Source: Gymnorhina tibicen
Taxonomy: Eukaryota > Chordata > Aves > Passeriformes > Artamidae
Assembly (NCBI GenBank): GCA_013399875.1
Contig: VXAZ01006886.1
Location: 4,271,272 to 4,335,271 of the forward strand
Direction of reading: 5' to 3'
Length of the DNA: 64,000 bases
Shown here: piece after piece, positions 27,107-38,400 of the stretch
Layout of the letters: the number at the start of each line of letters is the position of its first letter
How positions within the stretch are numbered: position 1 is the stretch's first letter
Position numbers and translations under genes: made by a program
The notes under the pieces: generated by a model
The model's input: only the letters and a program-made list of their open reading frames with translations
Database searches by the model: none
Told to the model about the DNA's origin: nothing

Positions 27107-28861
27107 ATTTTAGATACAAAATACATTATAAACAGTTGCCAATAAGTATAAGTTCGTATGAAACAACCAGACCAAATATCTAATATTCAGTGACGGGTAT
27201 GTAACTCTCCGGGGACAGTCTCTTTTTCTGTGAGTCCAAGTAAGTTTTATGACAGAGACTGTGCTGCTGCCTGCTGTCGGGCTGCAATAGCTGTTTGAGA
27301 TTTGAGTCCCAGCTGTGGCTGTCAGCCTGCTCAGAGTTACAGCACAGTCGTGGTGCAGCTGCAGCGTGGGCTGCAGGTTTTGGTAGAAGCGTGCACTGTG
27401 AAATGCAGAGATGGTTTGGAGAAGTGTGGGTCAAAGGAAGGAAAGTTTAATCAGATTAGAGAGTATTGGATTATTCCAAGATCTAAAATGTCAGCATTTG
27501 AAGCTCAGTAGAGAATTACACTAACTTAGAAGAAAAATGCTTAAGGAATAGAATAACTGTAATGAGATGAATTCCAGATTCCCATTATGTTGTCACTTGC
27601 ACATTTGCATGTCAAACTGCTTCTTGATAAAGTATGCTTGCAGCTGCAGTGTAAAGCCAGCAATGAACCTCAACACAGAGTTGAGCTCTGTGGAGACCAA
27701 CTGCTGTTTGAAATAAATATGAGAAAAAGATTAATTTTGGTCCTAAGATATATAGCTACAATTAGCACCTGCTACCACCTGATTGTTCACGGGAAACGAG
27801 TAGCACTCCTAAGGAGGTGAGCCCCATTTTCAGCAGCTTTCCTTGGGGACATTGTATAGAGCTGATCTTAAAAAATTGCTTACATTTGGGTTGAAAATAT
27901 TTACTTAGTTTTTTCTGAATTACATTGTTACTCTAAACACTGCATTCTTTGAGAGGTAAAAGTGAGGGACAGGAAAAATATAATAGGAAGGTTTTTCTCT
28001 GTTACTGGGATATGGCTATTGACTCATAGTTGCATACTTGCTGTTTTATCACGTGACAAGCCTTGACTTTCAAAACTTTTAGCATAAATCATGCTGCTAA
28101 AGTGTATGTAAATATCCTACTTCAAAGTGGGAGGGTATATACTTCTCAGTACTTACAAGAGTGTATTTTTCCATAAAGACCAGTCATCTACAGTCATCAG
28201 TTCGAGATAAATAGAACTGAGTAAAACTGTTAGCTCTCAGAGGTGTTATGATGATGATTACTGGATTCATCCCAAATCATTTTAATGTAACAGCTTTGTG
28301 CCATCTCTGTTGGTTTCAGTTTGAGAAAGGCCAGTTCATGTCCATGAATTTCATTCTGCATTCGTTGACTGAAATCTAACAGTCAGCTAATTTGGTCAAG
28401 CTATGTCTGAAATGGAGGAAAAATTCACACTATTCTAATGCCAGTTTCTTCATTGTTTTCTGTTAAGTTTTCTTGAAATAGAAAGCTCTTAATTGAAAGC
28501 TGGCCAAAATACAATATATCTAGAGCTGTATTCTAGAGGTGCTGTGCACACCATGCTGCACTCTGATGTTCTTGTGACATGTTGGAATGACCCAAATAGC
28601 TTGAAATGCAGTCTGAGGCCTCAGCCATGTTTCTCAATAGGATTTTAGCTACTAAAATCCCCGTGTCCATGCCTGGGAACTTTGAAAGTATCACCCTCAT
28701 CTGACTGAAAGGAAAAAGTAGGCTGGGCCAAACAGCAATAAACCTGCCCTTGGCTTTGGGATAAATGCTACTATGGGAGAGTTACTGTGGTGCCTCTTGT
28801 CCTGCTCTGGAAGTTGTATCAGCACCTTTGCTGATGGGAGGAGCAGGAGGAAGTGGAAATA
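27107..28861. other. Unique non-coding sequence, nothing recognised
   Basis: AT-rich unique sequence. Small open frames at 27180-27511 lie on both strands in a locally GC-richer patch and match no family. No repeat or RNA gene was recognised. Confidence 0.55.
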
Positions 28862-28903
28862 GCATAAACCTGTAAATGAAAAAAAAAAAAAAATTGCATA
28901 AAC
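28862..28903. repeat. A15 tract flanked by an 8-bp direct repeat
   Basis: GCATAAAC occurs at 28862-28869 and again at 28896-28903. Between them lie nine bases followed by a run of 15 A (28879-28893) and TT. The pattern is that of a tiny poly-A-bearing insertion with an 8-bp target-site duplication, although chance or slippage cannot be excluded at this size. Confidence 0.6.
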
Positions 28904-31900
28904 TCCCTAGAGCTGGGGGCAAGGCCGTGGGGCAGAGTTGGTAGGAAGGAGCTCAGGACCCTCTGCCTGCCCCGGTTTGTGTCTGGTTCAAGGCTTTCCT
29001 AGCACAGGACTGAGTTTGCAGTGTACAACCCCATCATGGTGCCTTTCAAGCAGACATAATACTGCATGCACATCTTAGAAGGCTGATTGCTATATCTTGG
29101 CTAATCAAGTTTTTTGTCTCCCATAATAATCAATTTAAAGGCCTGATATTTTTATCTTTGATTCTCTCAAGAGAAATGGAAACAGGTATTGGAGTTGTTG
29201 TCAATGTGTGATTGCATGGGTCTGAGCTGCTGGCTTTTTTGCACTAATTTAAGTAATTCTCTAATTAAAATATTCCAGATAACTGTTCACTTGGTATGAA
29301 AATATTTGATTTTGACTGAAAATATGCAGAAATCAAAGCGTAACTCCTTATTGAATGAAAAGCCATATAAATGGCTCACATGGGCCATAATTAGTTGTTT
29401 TTTTGAGAAGTGTGACAGCAAAGTTTATGGAAACATCTTCTTGCTTCCTTTAATTTTAAACCCAGAAGATGCAGATTAATACTGCTGTTTTTTATAATGA
29501 CGGCCACAATAAGAATCATGTTTTTGCTTATGGCATGGAGCATTTCAAAACAGGCAGCCTGTTGCAGTCATCTCCAATTCCTCTCTAATGCCACTGGTAC
29601 AGCAGTAAACAAGGCACGATGCAGATTTGCCACTAATACCTTTAATGCCTCTAAAATAGTACACCTATTGTTCTCTCTGAACCAAAGCTCCAGGCCACTA
29701 ATACCAGCTAAACAGTTCCTGGCCACTTTAAAAGGCCAGCGTATGCCCCAGCAGGGATGGCTGTGTCACCAGTTGCAGACAGAAATTTTGGGAGCCCTGC
29801 TGCTGTCATAGGAAGTAGTATTGCACAGCTGTGGAACATCCTAAATTTGTGTCAGATTCTGCATTCAAAGTGTTGTACATTTCTCTCTCCTTGGCCATAA
29901 CTTTCATTTAATTCTGCTCAGAAATCTGTGTCATCTCCCTGGTTAGATTTGCAGCCTATCCAGCTTTGACTTTGGATCTGAACCAAACTTTGCTGGTTTT
30001 CTCTTTAAGCAATGTGCCAAACTTGCATTTACACGAATTGAACTGAAGAGTTTGTTCACAATGTGTGTTTCTCTGAAGGAACTTTTGCACTGACTTAAGA
30101 AATCAAGGACCACACTTGTACTAGTTTTAGGTCTTGCATGTGTTTCACTAGATACACCTATCCTGAAAGTTTAGGTTCCCATCTAAACCTTGTGGTTTAG
30201 TTCTTTTTTTGTGACCATCAGTCTTTTTGCTGGGCTAATCTTTGTTAGTCTCAGTATTGGCACCTCTAAGATACCTGTGAAATTGGCACTAAAATACTGT
30301 CTGATTATTCTGCTCCGAGGGTCAGCTCCTTTTTCCCTTCAAGTGGAAAAGCAGAGATTTCTGAAAAACGTTCTGATTTTAGTTAGACGTGTGCCAGACA
30401 TTTAACAGAGGCAGGGACTCTGCTGAGTGGACATGCCCTTGGAAAGTCAGAATGTTTCTCATTGAAAATGTACCTTGTTATCTGCAGAAGCTTTGGTTCT
30501 GTTGCGTGCAGTTGTAACATTGCTGCTGCGTGGGGCCATGTCTTGACTGTAACATATTTGGCTGAATAATGCCTGTGGATATTTTAGGTTTTATGTGGAT
30601 AATTTAGGTTTTGCCTAAAACTTAGAAATGACTGTAACATGGAGCTGTTCTAAACGTGTGTATCAGTTGTTTGTCATCTAATCTGTATGATGTGGTGCAT
30701 GAATGTGATCTTTAAGCATACCCAGCTGTCAGGCGGGCAGATTCCACACAGGTATCTTAACCTGATCTTTGGCACCCTGTGAGTGTGTGGAGGTTCAAAT
30801 CTCCCGGCTAGCGAGGTCATCCTGTTCTCTGGGATTTCTCAGCACTGATGCTGCGCTTTCTAAATAGCAACAAAAAGTATCAGAAACAAACAGAACATTT
30901 CAGCTGGCTGGGGAACTGCTTTCTTGCAAAACTGGCTGAAGAAGACTGTCAATGAACTTCTTGTAGCATAAATTAAAGCAAGACAGCACTGAGCTGGAGC
31001 TAAAGTGACAATCCCAGAACGTCAGCTTAGATCTTACAGTAATGTCTGCAGCAACTCATACTACCTGCGTAACAACTCTGCAAGTAATACCAGAATACAC
31101 ACCTCTTCATTAAAAAACTAAAAGAGGGTTGCTAATGTCTCATTTAATATGCAAAACAACAAATTTGAATGATTGCATGTATGGTTGTAAGAACCCCTGG
31201 GTTATATTGGCACGTAGAATGGGTATTGCAGTCAATGTTGTGAATTGTTCTTGCAAAAATACAAAATAAATTTTATTGGAGTTTTTAAGTGATTTTAAAA
31301 AGACAGCTGTTTTAGGAACATAGATTCATGTCCAAAATGCCTCTGTGAAGGTCTTTCTTTCAGGGGGACTGAAGCAGCTGTAGACAAATACTTTTCAGCT
31401 GAGGTAACCACAAACTCTAAATTTTGTCCAAAGAAAGTAGCATGCCTTGACTGAAGCGCATTTTCCACTGAGACAAGCAATATGATGACCAGAGTTAAAT
31501 TTTCAAGTAATAGCTTTGGTGCAAGGAAGAATGGAGATTCATATATTTTATTCCTGCAATGGCTTCCATCTAAAAAACATTGTTTCCCAATACTGAATTA
31601 ATCTGCAGAGTATATGGCAAATCATCAGGATTGGGAATTCCTTATCCCTGACTGTTATTTTGTACTTTCTTAAACCAAAAATGCTGTACAGTGCATGGCA
31701 ATGGGCAGTCTTCATGCAGAAAAAAATGCTGTAATATGGGAAAGAACATGATACCAGATGAGGGTACAGGAAATGTCCACTTCTGCATCAAAAGTAAATA
31801 AATTGGTGAGGTTTACTCTTCACATATCAGAAGATTAAAATGAGCCTGAAAAAGGAATGAGGTTTGCATCAATTGTAGTTATTGGGTCAGTGAACATGTG

Positions 31901-32538
31901 CTAGTAAGGAAACAAGATGTCAGATGAGCTCTGACTGTTTTAAGGAAGGAATGCATTTTGCCTGGGAGAGGCTTAAAGACATATAAAGGGAAAGGTAGTA
32001 TTGCTTTGTATGCAAAGTATCTGAATAATGGAAAGACAGAGTCTCTGAAGCACGAATGCATCTGTGACAGTAATAGAAACTGGAATTTATGGCAGCCAGG
32101 TAATTCCTGATTAACCTGACTGTATGTATGTACATTAAAAGGGGTGATGCACACACACTCTTTCTCATCTGAAATACTGCTTCAGGAGCTGGATTGTCTT
32201 CATCCTCAACACAAGAGTGCTATTATCAGTCTAGGAGAGTGGAAGCAAATCCTGTATTCAAATTATTAACATTTGCAATTAATACTTATTTCAGTACATA
32301 TTAATGACTGTAATTTTTAAGGCAGGCCAGATCCATGACTTACATTGCAGAGAATAGCCACTAAAATATCACAGTGGTTAAAATTGTAACAATGGTTACA
32401 GTTATAATGCATCCATTGACAGGAATTAACAAATAAATCCATTTTCTCAGACCTTTAACTGAGAATCACTTTGACTTCTTGGCCACCAGGATCAGTTGCA
32501 TTTTGCACCTCTGTATATGACAACACACATTGTCTGTA
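28904..32538. other. Unique non-coding sequence; homeodomain-type AT motifs at 29.1-29.4 kb
   Basis: No gene or mobile element was recognised. The stretch 29080-29400 is rich in TAAT/ATTA-type words (CTAATCAAG, TCTAATTAAAAT, ATAATTAG) and includes the near-palindrome GCCATATAAATGGC. This is the texture of many distal enhancers, but AT-rich DNA gives such words by chance. Open frames such as 29497-29811 (104 codons) are unremarkable. Confidence 0.45.
30574..30611. repeat. 20-bp tandem duplication
   Basis: TGTGGATATTTTAGGTTT at 30574 is followed 20 bp later by TGTGGATAATTTAGGTTT, one mismatch apart. It is a simple local duplication. Confidence 0.85.
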
Positions 32539-32632
32539 ACCTCCACAAGGATCATCAAGTCCAACTCAGAAAAAAACGCCAAACCTAAACCCAAAAAACA
32601 ACTAACGAACCAACAAACTTGGTCCATTAAGA
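32539..32632 (-). mobile_element. CR1 LINE scrap, reverse orientation
   Basis: CCACAAGGATCATCAAGTCC and the following AACTC match the block next to the 3' end of bird CR1 elements as it reads on the reverse strand (GGGACCCACAAGGATCATC-AGTCCAACTC). The terminal ATTCTRTG repeats and the GTTGGAAGG block that should precede it are absent, so the copy is truncated. The right part (A- and C-rich, to about 32632) may belong to the same insertion. It has no coding capacity. Confidence 0.5.
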
Positions 32633-34301
32633 GAGTATGCGTGAAAAGTGATATCCAAGAGCGAAGAATGGTTTGCCTACAGGTAAAAGTGCAGGGAAAG
32701 TCCTGAAAGTCTTGGTCAGCTTTTGTGTCATCAAAGCTTGTGTTATGTTGAGATCAAGATTTCCTGCAAAGTGGCCTTTGGTACCTTTTGGCCATTGGTA
32801 CAGTTTCCCAAATCACCAGAATGATGGCATTGTTGGCTGTTCCAAAGAATTCCGGCTGCTTGGGAGTCACAATTTTCTTGTGCCTTCAGAGATGGAATCC
32901 CACACAGCTAGAATTGGTCTTGCTGCTGAGAAACTTCCAGTAACATTATTGAAGTCATACAGATGAGTATGTAATTACTTAGATAAACAGAGTTTCAATT
33001 AACACGATTGCAATCTAGTAGCACTTAAAAAGTTCCTTAAGAAAAGGGTTTCACCCAGTACACAGCCTATACATGAAGAATAAAAATCTGTATGATTAAA
33101 CCACACCGCAAAGTTAAACATTACCACAACCTATACATAGCCTTGGGTTCAACTTTTGACCCCACAAGAGTTATTGCCTGAATAAAAATCCCAGGAGACA
33201 AGGCAGGAATTTGCATCAGATTAATTGTCAATGACAACATTTTTGTGGTCTTATGCAAAATGCAAGAAGATTAAAATAATGAACAGTACCTTGCAACATG
33301 CAAGCACTCCTTGCCTAGGTCAGCCTTCTTGCTGGCACCTCAGCTAGCTGGGGCTGGAGCCTTTGGAGGCGTTTTAGATAATCAGCTGAGATGCTTCACA
33401 GCTGAAGCAGCATCTTTCAGATTATACACATAAAAATAAGATGAAATATTGATATGCTATTCAGAGTCCTCTCTTGCCAAGATTGAAGGTGGAAATTCAG
33501 GCAACCCTTGCTCCAGCAATGAATGATGACTCCTCCTTCTTCTAACACTTCTCTGTGTCAAAACCCTCTGCTGAGCCAATTTTCTACACTGATGCCAAAT
33601 GGGTGGGGGCTAATAAGCAATCTGTAACTCCTGGAAATCTCCCATTGTAGGCTTGCCACAGATGCACTTGGCAAGTTCAGAACAGTGTTTCACTCTGAGT
33701 GAAATGCTACCTGGTCATATATGTGACCTTTCTGTAAAACAGAGCAAGTGCTGTTCCTCTTCAGTGTGGTCTCATAAGCATTTTTGCTTCCTGGTACTAA
33801 CGGATTCTCCTTTCAAAACTGTTTTGTGGTCATGGAGGGCCTCAGACAAACCTTGCTTGCAGAGCATGGCTCTCTCTACTGGATGAGATTTAGCATGTTC
33901 AATAGACAACTTTCTGATCAAACATGGAATTTGGCCTTTCTAGTTTTCAGTACAACTTCAACAAGTCTCTTTGTAGCAGGTGAGCATCAAGCCCTCTGTA
34001 TTCCCTGTGGCTTATTAAAGAAGTCAAGTATAATAATTTAAGAAGCAAATAACCAATATTATGAAGAAATCAAAGTTTTAATAAATGTATTTTGAAAAGC
34101 AACAGCAACAACAAAAAGAATTTGATGCATTTTCAGATGAATATTCAGAAATTAACAAATTAAGATTGGGTTAGAAATGGGTATTTCTGCAGTTCTGGGG
34201 AAGGAAGAAAGACTTTCTCTTCACAGTGTGTCCTATAGTGAAGGTAAGCTGCTGTAGTATACAGAAGGATGGAATTCTTGTCTGCCTCTCAAATTCTAGC
34301 T
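32633..34301. other. Unique non-coding sequence, nothing recognised
   Basis: No repeat or exon was identified. Open frames at 32673-32966 and 33784-34041 match no family I recognise. Confidence 0.55.
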
Positions 34302-34318
34302 TATATATATATATATAT
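34302..34318. repeat. (TA)8 dinucleotide tract
   Basis: Eight TA units in a row. This is a short microsatellite that could be length-polymorphic. Confidence 0.9.
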
Positions 34319-35406
34319 TACAATTTTTACTTTGACATTCAAATGGCAAATATATGTCATTAAATAGTATTTGGGATATTCTTTATGTATTTTCATGAGA
34401 ATTAAGTTCCATGACTTGAAAGTCTTAGAGACCTCTATAATAGGAATTGTATTAAATGATGGAAAGACATTGAGATAGTTTGAATCAAGAGTAAGGGTAA
34501 TAATATCTTTTCAAAGTCAATCTTTTGTGCTGTCTAATAAATGGGATCCCCCTGCCTTCAATTAACATTCTCCCTTCTGTAGATTTATCTCAGATTTGTC
34601 TGGTAGCTCGCTTGCTCTGGGTAGTGATGTGTAACTAACTACTGCACCCAGTGACAGACAGCATGCGGGTATTTTTCAAGCAATGAAAGGAACTGGATTG
34701 CACTTGAAATCACCATCAGGCTGGAATAATCATCACCAAATGGCTAAGACAGGTATCTTTCATCCTGTTCTTTCATCAGGCACAAAGGTATTCCAGAGTA
34801 CTCCAGGTTACTACAGGCCAGTAGTAGATACCATTTCACTATTAATTGTAACACTTTCTGAGCACACAGCCTTTGTCTGTGGTACGTGCTGGTAGGTGAT
34901 GGCAGTTCCTGTAGGCGTAAGTTCATTCAGCTCCATATGCAACCGTGTAAACCCTTCCTATCAACACTTTTTTCTTTATTCTAGATTTCAGTTAATCAAG
35001 TGCCATAATGGCCCGGCAATAGAATCTTAACAGACATCCCATGATAAAAAGATTCATTCTAGCTTCAGGAGACTCTTTTGAGACAGGTGGCTTCACATGT
35101 TTATCACCAATTACAATGAAGACAGTTATGTCTTCAGAGGGAGTGTCTGTTCAGGAGGTGCAGACCCTGCAGTATCACCCCAGCCACCTCTCTTGCCCAC
35201 AGTGAGGGAGAATGGGACAGCTCAGGGATTGATGGCACAGCAAAAGCTGTTCCTGTGCCTAGGTAAAGAAGAAAACCGAGCCTGCATGGTGTCATGCCTG
35301 TGCTCCCACCCTTCTGCCACCCTGCTTTTGGCTTGTGTCTGCAACTGGTACAAGAAAAATTGGTCTGAATTTTGAAATAAACACTCCTGAACCAGCTGTA
35401 GAGGTA
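34319..35406. other. Unique non-coding sequence, nothing recognised
   Basis: A frame at 35097-35375 (92 codons, plus) ends just before the pentanucleotide satellite and resembles no known protein. No transposon signature was seen. Confidence 0.55.
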
Positions 35407-35490
35407 TTATTTTATTTTATTTTATTTTATTTTATTTTATTTTATTTTATTTTATTTTATTCTATTCTATTCTATTCTATTCTATTCTAC
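35407..35490. repeat. Compound pentanucleotide microsatellite (TTTTA)n-(TTCTA)n
   Basis: Ten uninterrupted TTTAT units (35411-35460) are followed without a gap by five TCTAT units and one TCTAC (35461-35490). The sharp switch from an ATTTT-type to an ATTCT-type motif shows that one T-to-C change in a unit was spread by later expansion. Pure copies over this length suggest recent or ongoing length change. Confidence 0.97.
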
Positions 35491-38400
35491 TTTACAACAG
35501 CTGGCTGATTTATTTGAGAAAACATGTAAATGCGACTGGATTTCAATTTTGATTACCTTCAGAAGAATCAAACTATTTGATTACTTTTCACTCATTTATA
35601 AAATGAAATAGTATTCTGATCCAGAATAGAACATTTAATAATCCCACAGGTAATGCCATGAGGTTCCTGAATGAACATGGAAATTACTTGTAAAATTCCC
35701 TTTATAAGTTTATAGCACAGCTAGTCATTCTGGGCTGCTATAACAATATACATATAATAATGTGTATAAATATGTAATATACATAACGTATACAATCTTA
35801 CACTGCTGTAATCCACCACTGCATCCAAATAAAGCTCAAAGAACAAATCCTATCTGTCCATGGGAAAGCCAGAGATGGGGCCTTGCAGTCCCAGACTGGC
35901 GGCTGTTGCTGTGGAGATGTGCAGTCATGGCCATGCTGTACTACACAGGTTGGGATTTTGTTTCTGGATTTACTGCCAGGATAACAAAGCTGATAACACC
36001 ATGTTAGAGGAATCAACCAGATGCCTGAAAATTTTTGTGCTGCTCCCTCTTCTCCTTCCTTTGCTTGCCCTCCAAATGCAACAGAGAATGGAGAAATGAG
36101 CCCCACGTAGAAATCAGATGATTTGCTTCCTCAGCTCTTTTTTATCTCGCTGGTGAGAGCTCAGTGCTGCCCATTGCATTCTGCCAGCTCGGCAGGTTCA
36201 GCTGGATCCAGCGGGCTCTGGGCTGTCACTCTGCTTTTTGTTCAGCTTCATTCTGCTGATGCCATGGGGTGTCTCTGTGCTGGGGGACATCAGCCTTCCG
36301 CATCTTTCTTCTCTTGGCTGTGAGGTGTAAACTCCTGGAACAGTATGCTCTACACAGACAGTTCTGAAAAGAGGAAAAGAAGCCAAAGTCAGCTTGAATT
36401 ATGTACTCCTGGAAGTCTTACTTTATGTGAAGAAATAATTTAAGACTTGCTAAAATCCTTGGCCTTCTACCCTACACCTGGCCTCTCTCTGGCATTCATC
36501 ACCCCACAGGCGGTAAGAGCGTGGGCCCTCACCCCCTGTGTTTGGAGTGCTGTTTCCTTCCTGCTCTTGCTGGTTTGATACTTACAGCTGTCCATCATTC
36601 AGGCACCATAAGCTAATATAACAGGTCTTTGCCAGAAAGCCTGAAAGAACTGTAATATTTGTTATTTGCGGTATCTTAAACTTTTTCTAATGAATTTCTT
36701 TTTTGTTTGTTTGTCTTTGAACCCCTGTGGCATCTGTTTCTCAGCAGGACTTCTGAAATAAGCCAAATTTTACCTTGCTTACTCTTTGTTTATCCAAATC
36801 ATGCTGAAGGCTTTTGTAAAAGCAGTTTGTGTCTGATCTTGGTGTATCATTCATAGCTTTCCTAAGGCTGTGTTTCCAAGACAACTAATTAATAAAGATT
36901 AGCTTTTCTTATGAAGCGTAAGACTCAAGTACATCTTGTTTTGTGATGTAGATAATCTCTCGATCTTGTTTTGGAGACTGGGTCTTATCACAGAGATGCC
37001 ACAGGCAATCTGTTCTGATTTATAGCCAGACTTGGAAGACCATTAGGGGTGAAATCTTTCAGACAGTTTTTAATTTCCCAGTTCTTTCCTTTGTCCACTT
37101 GCTCGTTTGTTTACCTGTCCCTGGTAGGTGAGAGTTCCGCAGCCTCTTTTGATTTGAAGGACATAGGAGGAAACCACACTTTTTAACCTTTGCTAACTTT
37201 AAATTAGCTGAAGAACAACCTAGATCTATAGATAAATTATGTTAAAATGAAGGTATTTACTTGAAATGCACGAAGCTATATTGCTAATAACAGGAAAAGG
37301 TGTCATAACACAGTGTAACATAATCCTTATATTTCCTTAACATAATTCTTAATCTATAACACACCTGCTATATTATTAAAAGGTATTACTGGAACTTCAG
37401 AAACAGGCTGGATTTTTAATTGCTTTCAGTACTAAGAAACAAATAATTTCATACTTAAACTTTTCTCAACTGTGAAGTTGCTAACAATGCTGTTATTTTT
37501 GATTCAGGGGAAAAGGGAAGACAGGCATCAAAGCTTCCTTATTCTTCAGGACTTTTATGATCAACTGTACTTGGGCAGCATCTGCTGTGTGTTTCAAACA
37601 CTCTTGAGTGACATTTGCCTGAATGGGAGCCTATTTGTTTTTTTGTAAGGGTGAGCCAGGGACAATCTGATGCTCTACACTTGATTTTACTCAGATATCT
37701 GACCAAACTGAAACTCATTTTGTGTGCTAAAACAAAGAGTTTTAGAAGAGGAGGGCTTTAGATGAAATCAAAGATGGTGTGTTTCTGTCACTTGAGAATA
37801 TAAGCTTTACATCTACACACTTCTTGTCTTTCTGCATCAAAACTCAACCAAACAAATAAGAATGGCAGTCTGTCTTAATCTTTGGTTTTGATCTCCCTTT
37901 CTGTCTATGCCTTACCCTTTTGAATCAGTGAAGTAATTCTTGGCAGTTCTCGAGGTTATGTCAATCCCATGCTAAGCTATGAGAAAATTCTCCCAGAGAT
38001 AACGGTGTAGGGCTATGTAAGAGTAGCACTCCAGTGACTACTCAAGAATTACCTTCAGCAAAAGGCTTTGCTTCATTTTGACTTGTGTATCTCCTTATTG
38101 TGCAAAGCATTTTCACAAGTGAAATCCTTTTTACTGCTGATGTTGTTATAGACTCGTTGGTTTGGTTGCATCTTTCAGCAAGCCATCAGGTACCCGCTGA
38201 TGTGCTCTCAATAGACTGAGCCGCATTTTGTCTATCATGAACCCTTTGGCAAAAAGCTAGTCTTAATAAGATCTGAAAAAGTATCTCCTGAATAGATTTA
38301 TTTTATCCTTCCTTTAAAACAGCAGGTTCTCTCACTAGGCTTGCAAGCAATAAGCAAGACCTGACTGATAAAACACTTTTCCACATGGTCTCTGCAGCCA

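Noticed and set aside
30792..30802. GGTTCAAATCT, a tRNA B-box-like word
   Set aside because: No A-box, acceptor stem or cloverleaf could be built around it; single B-box matches are common.
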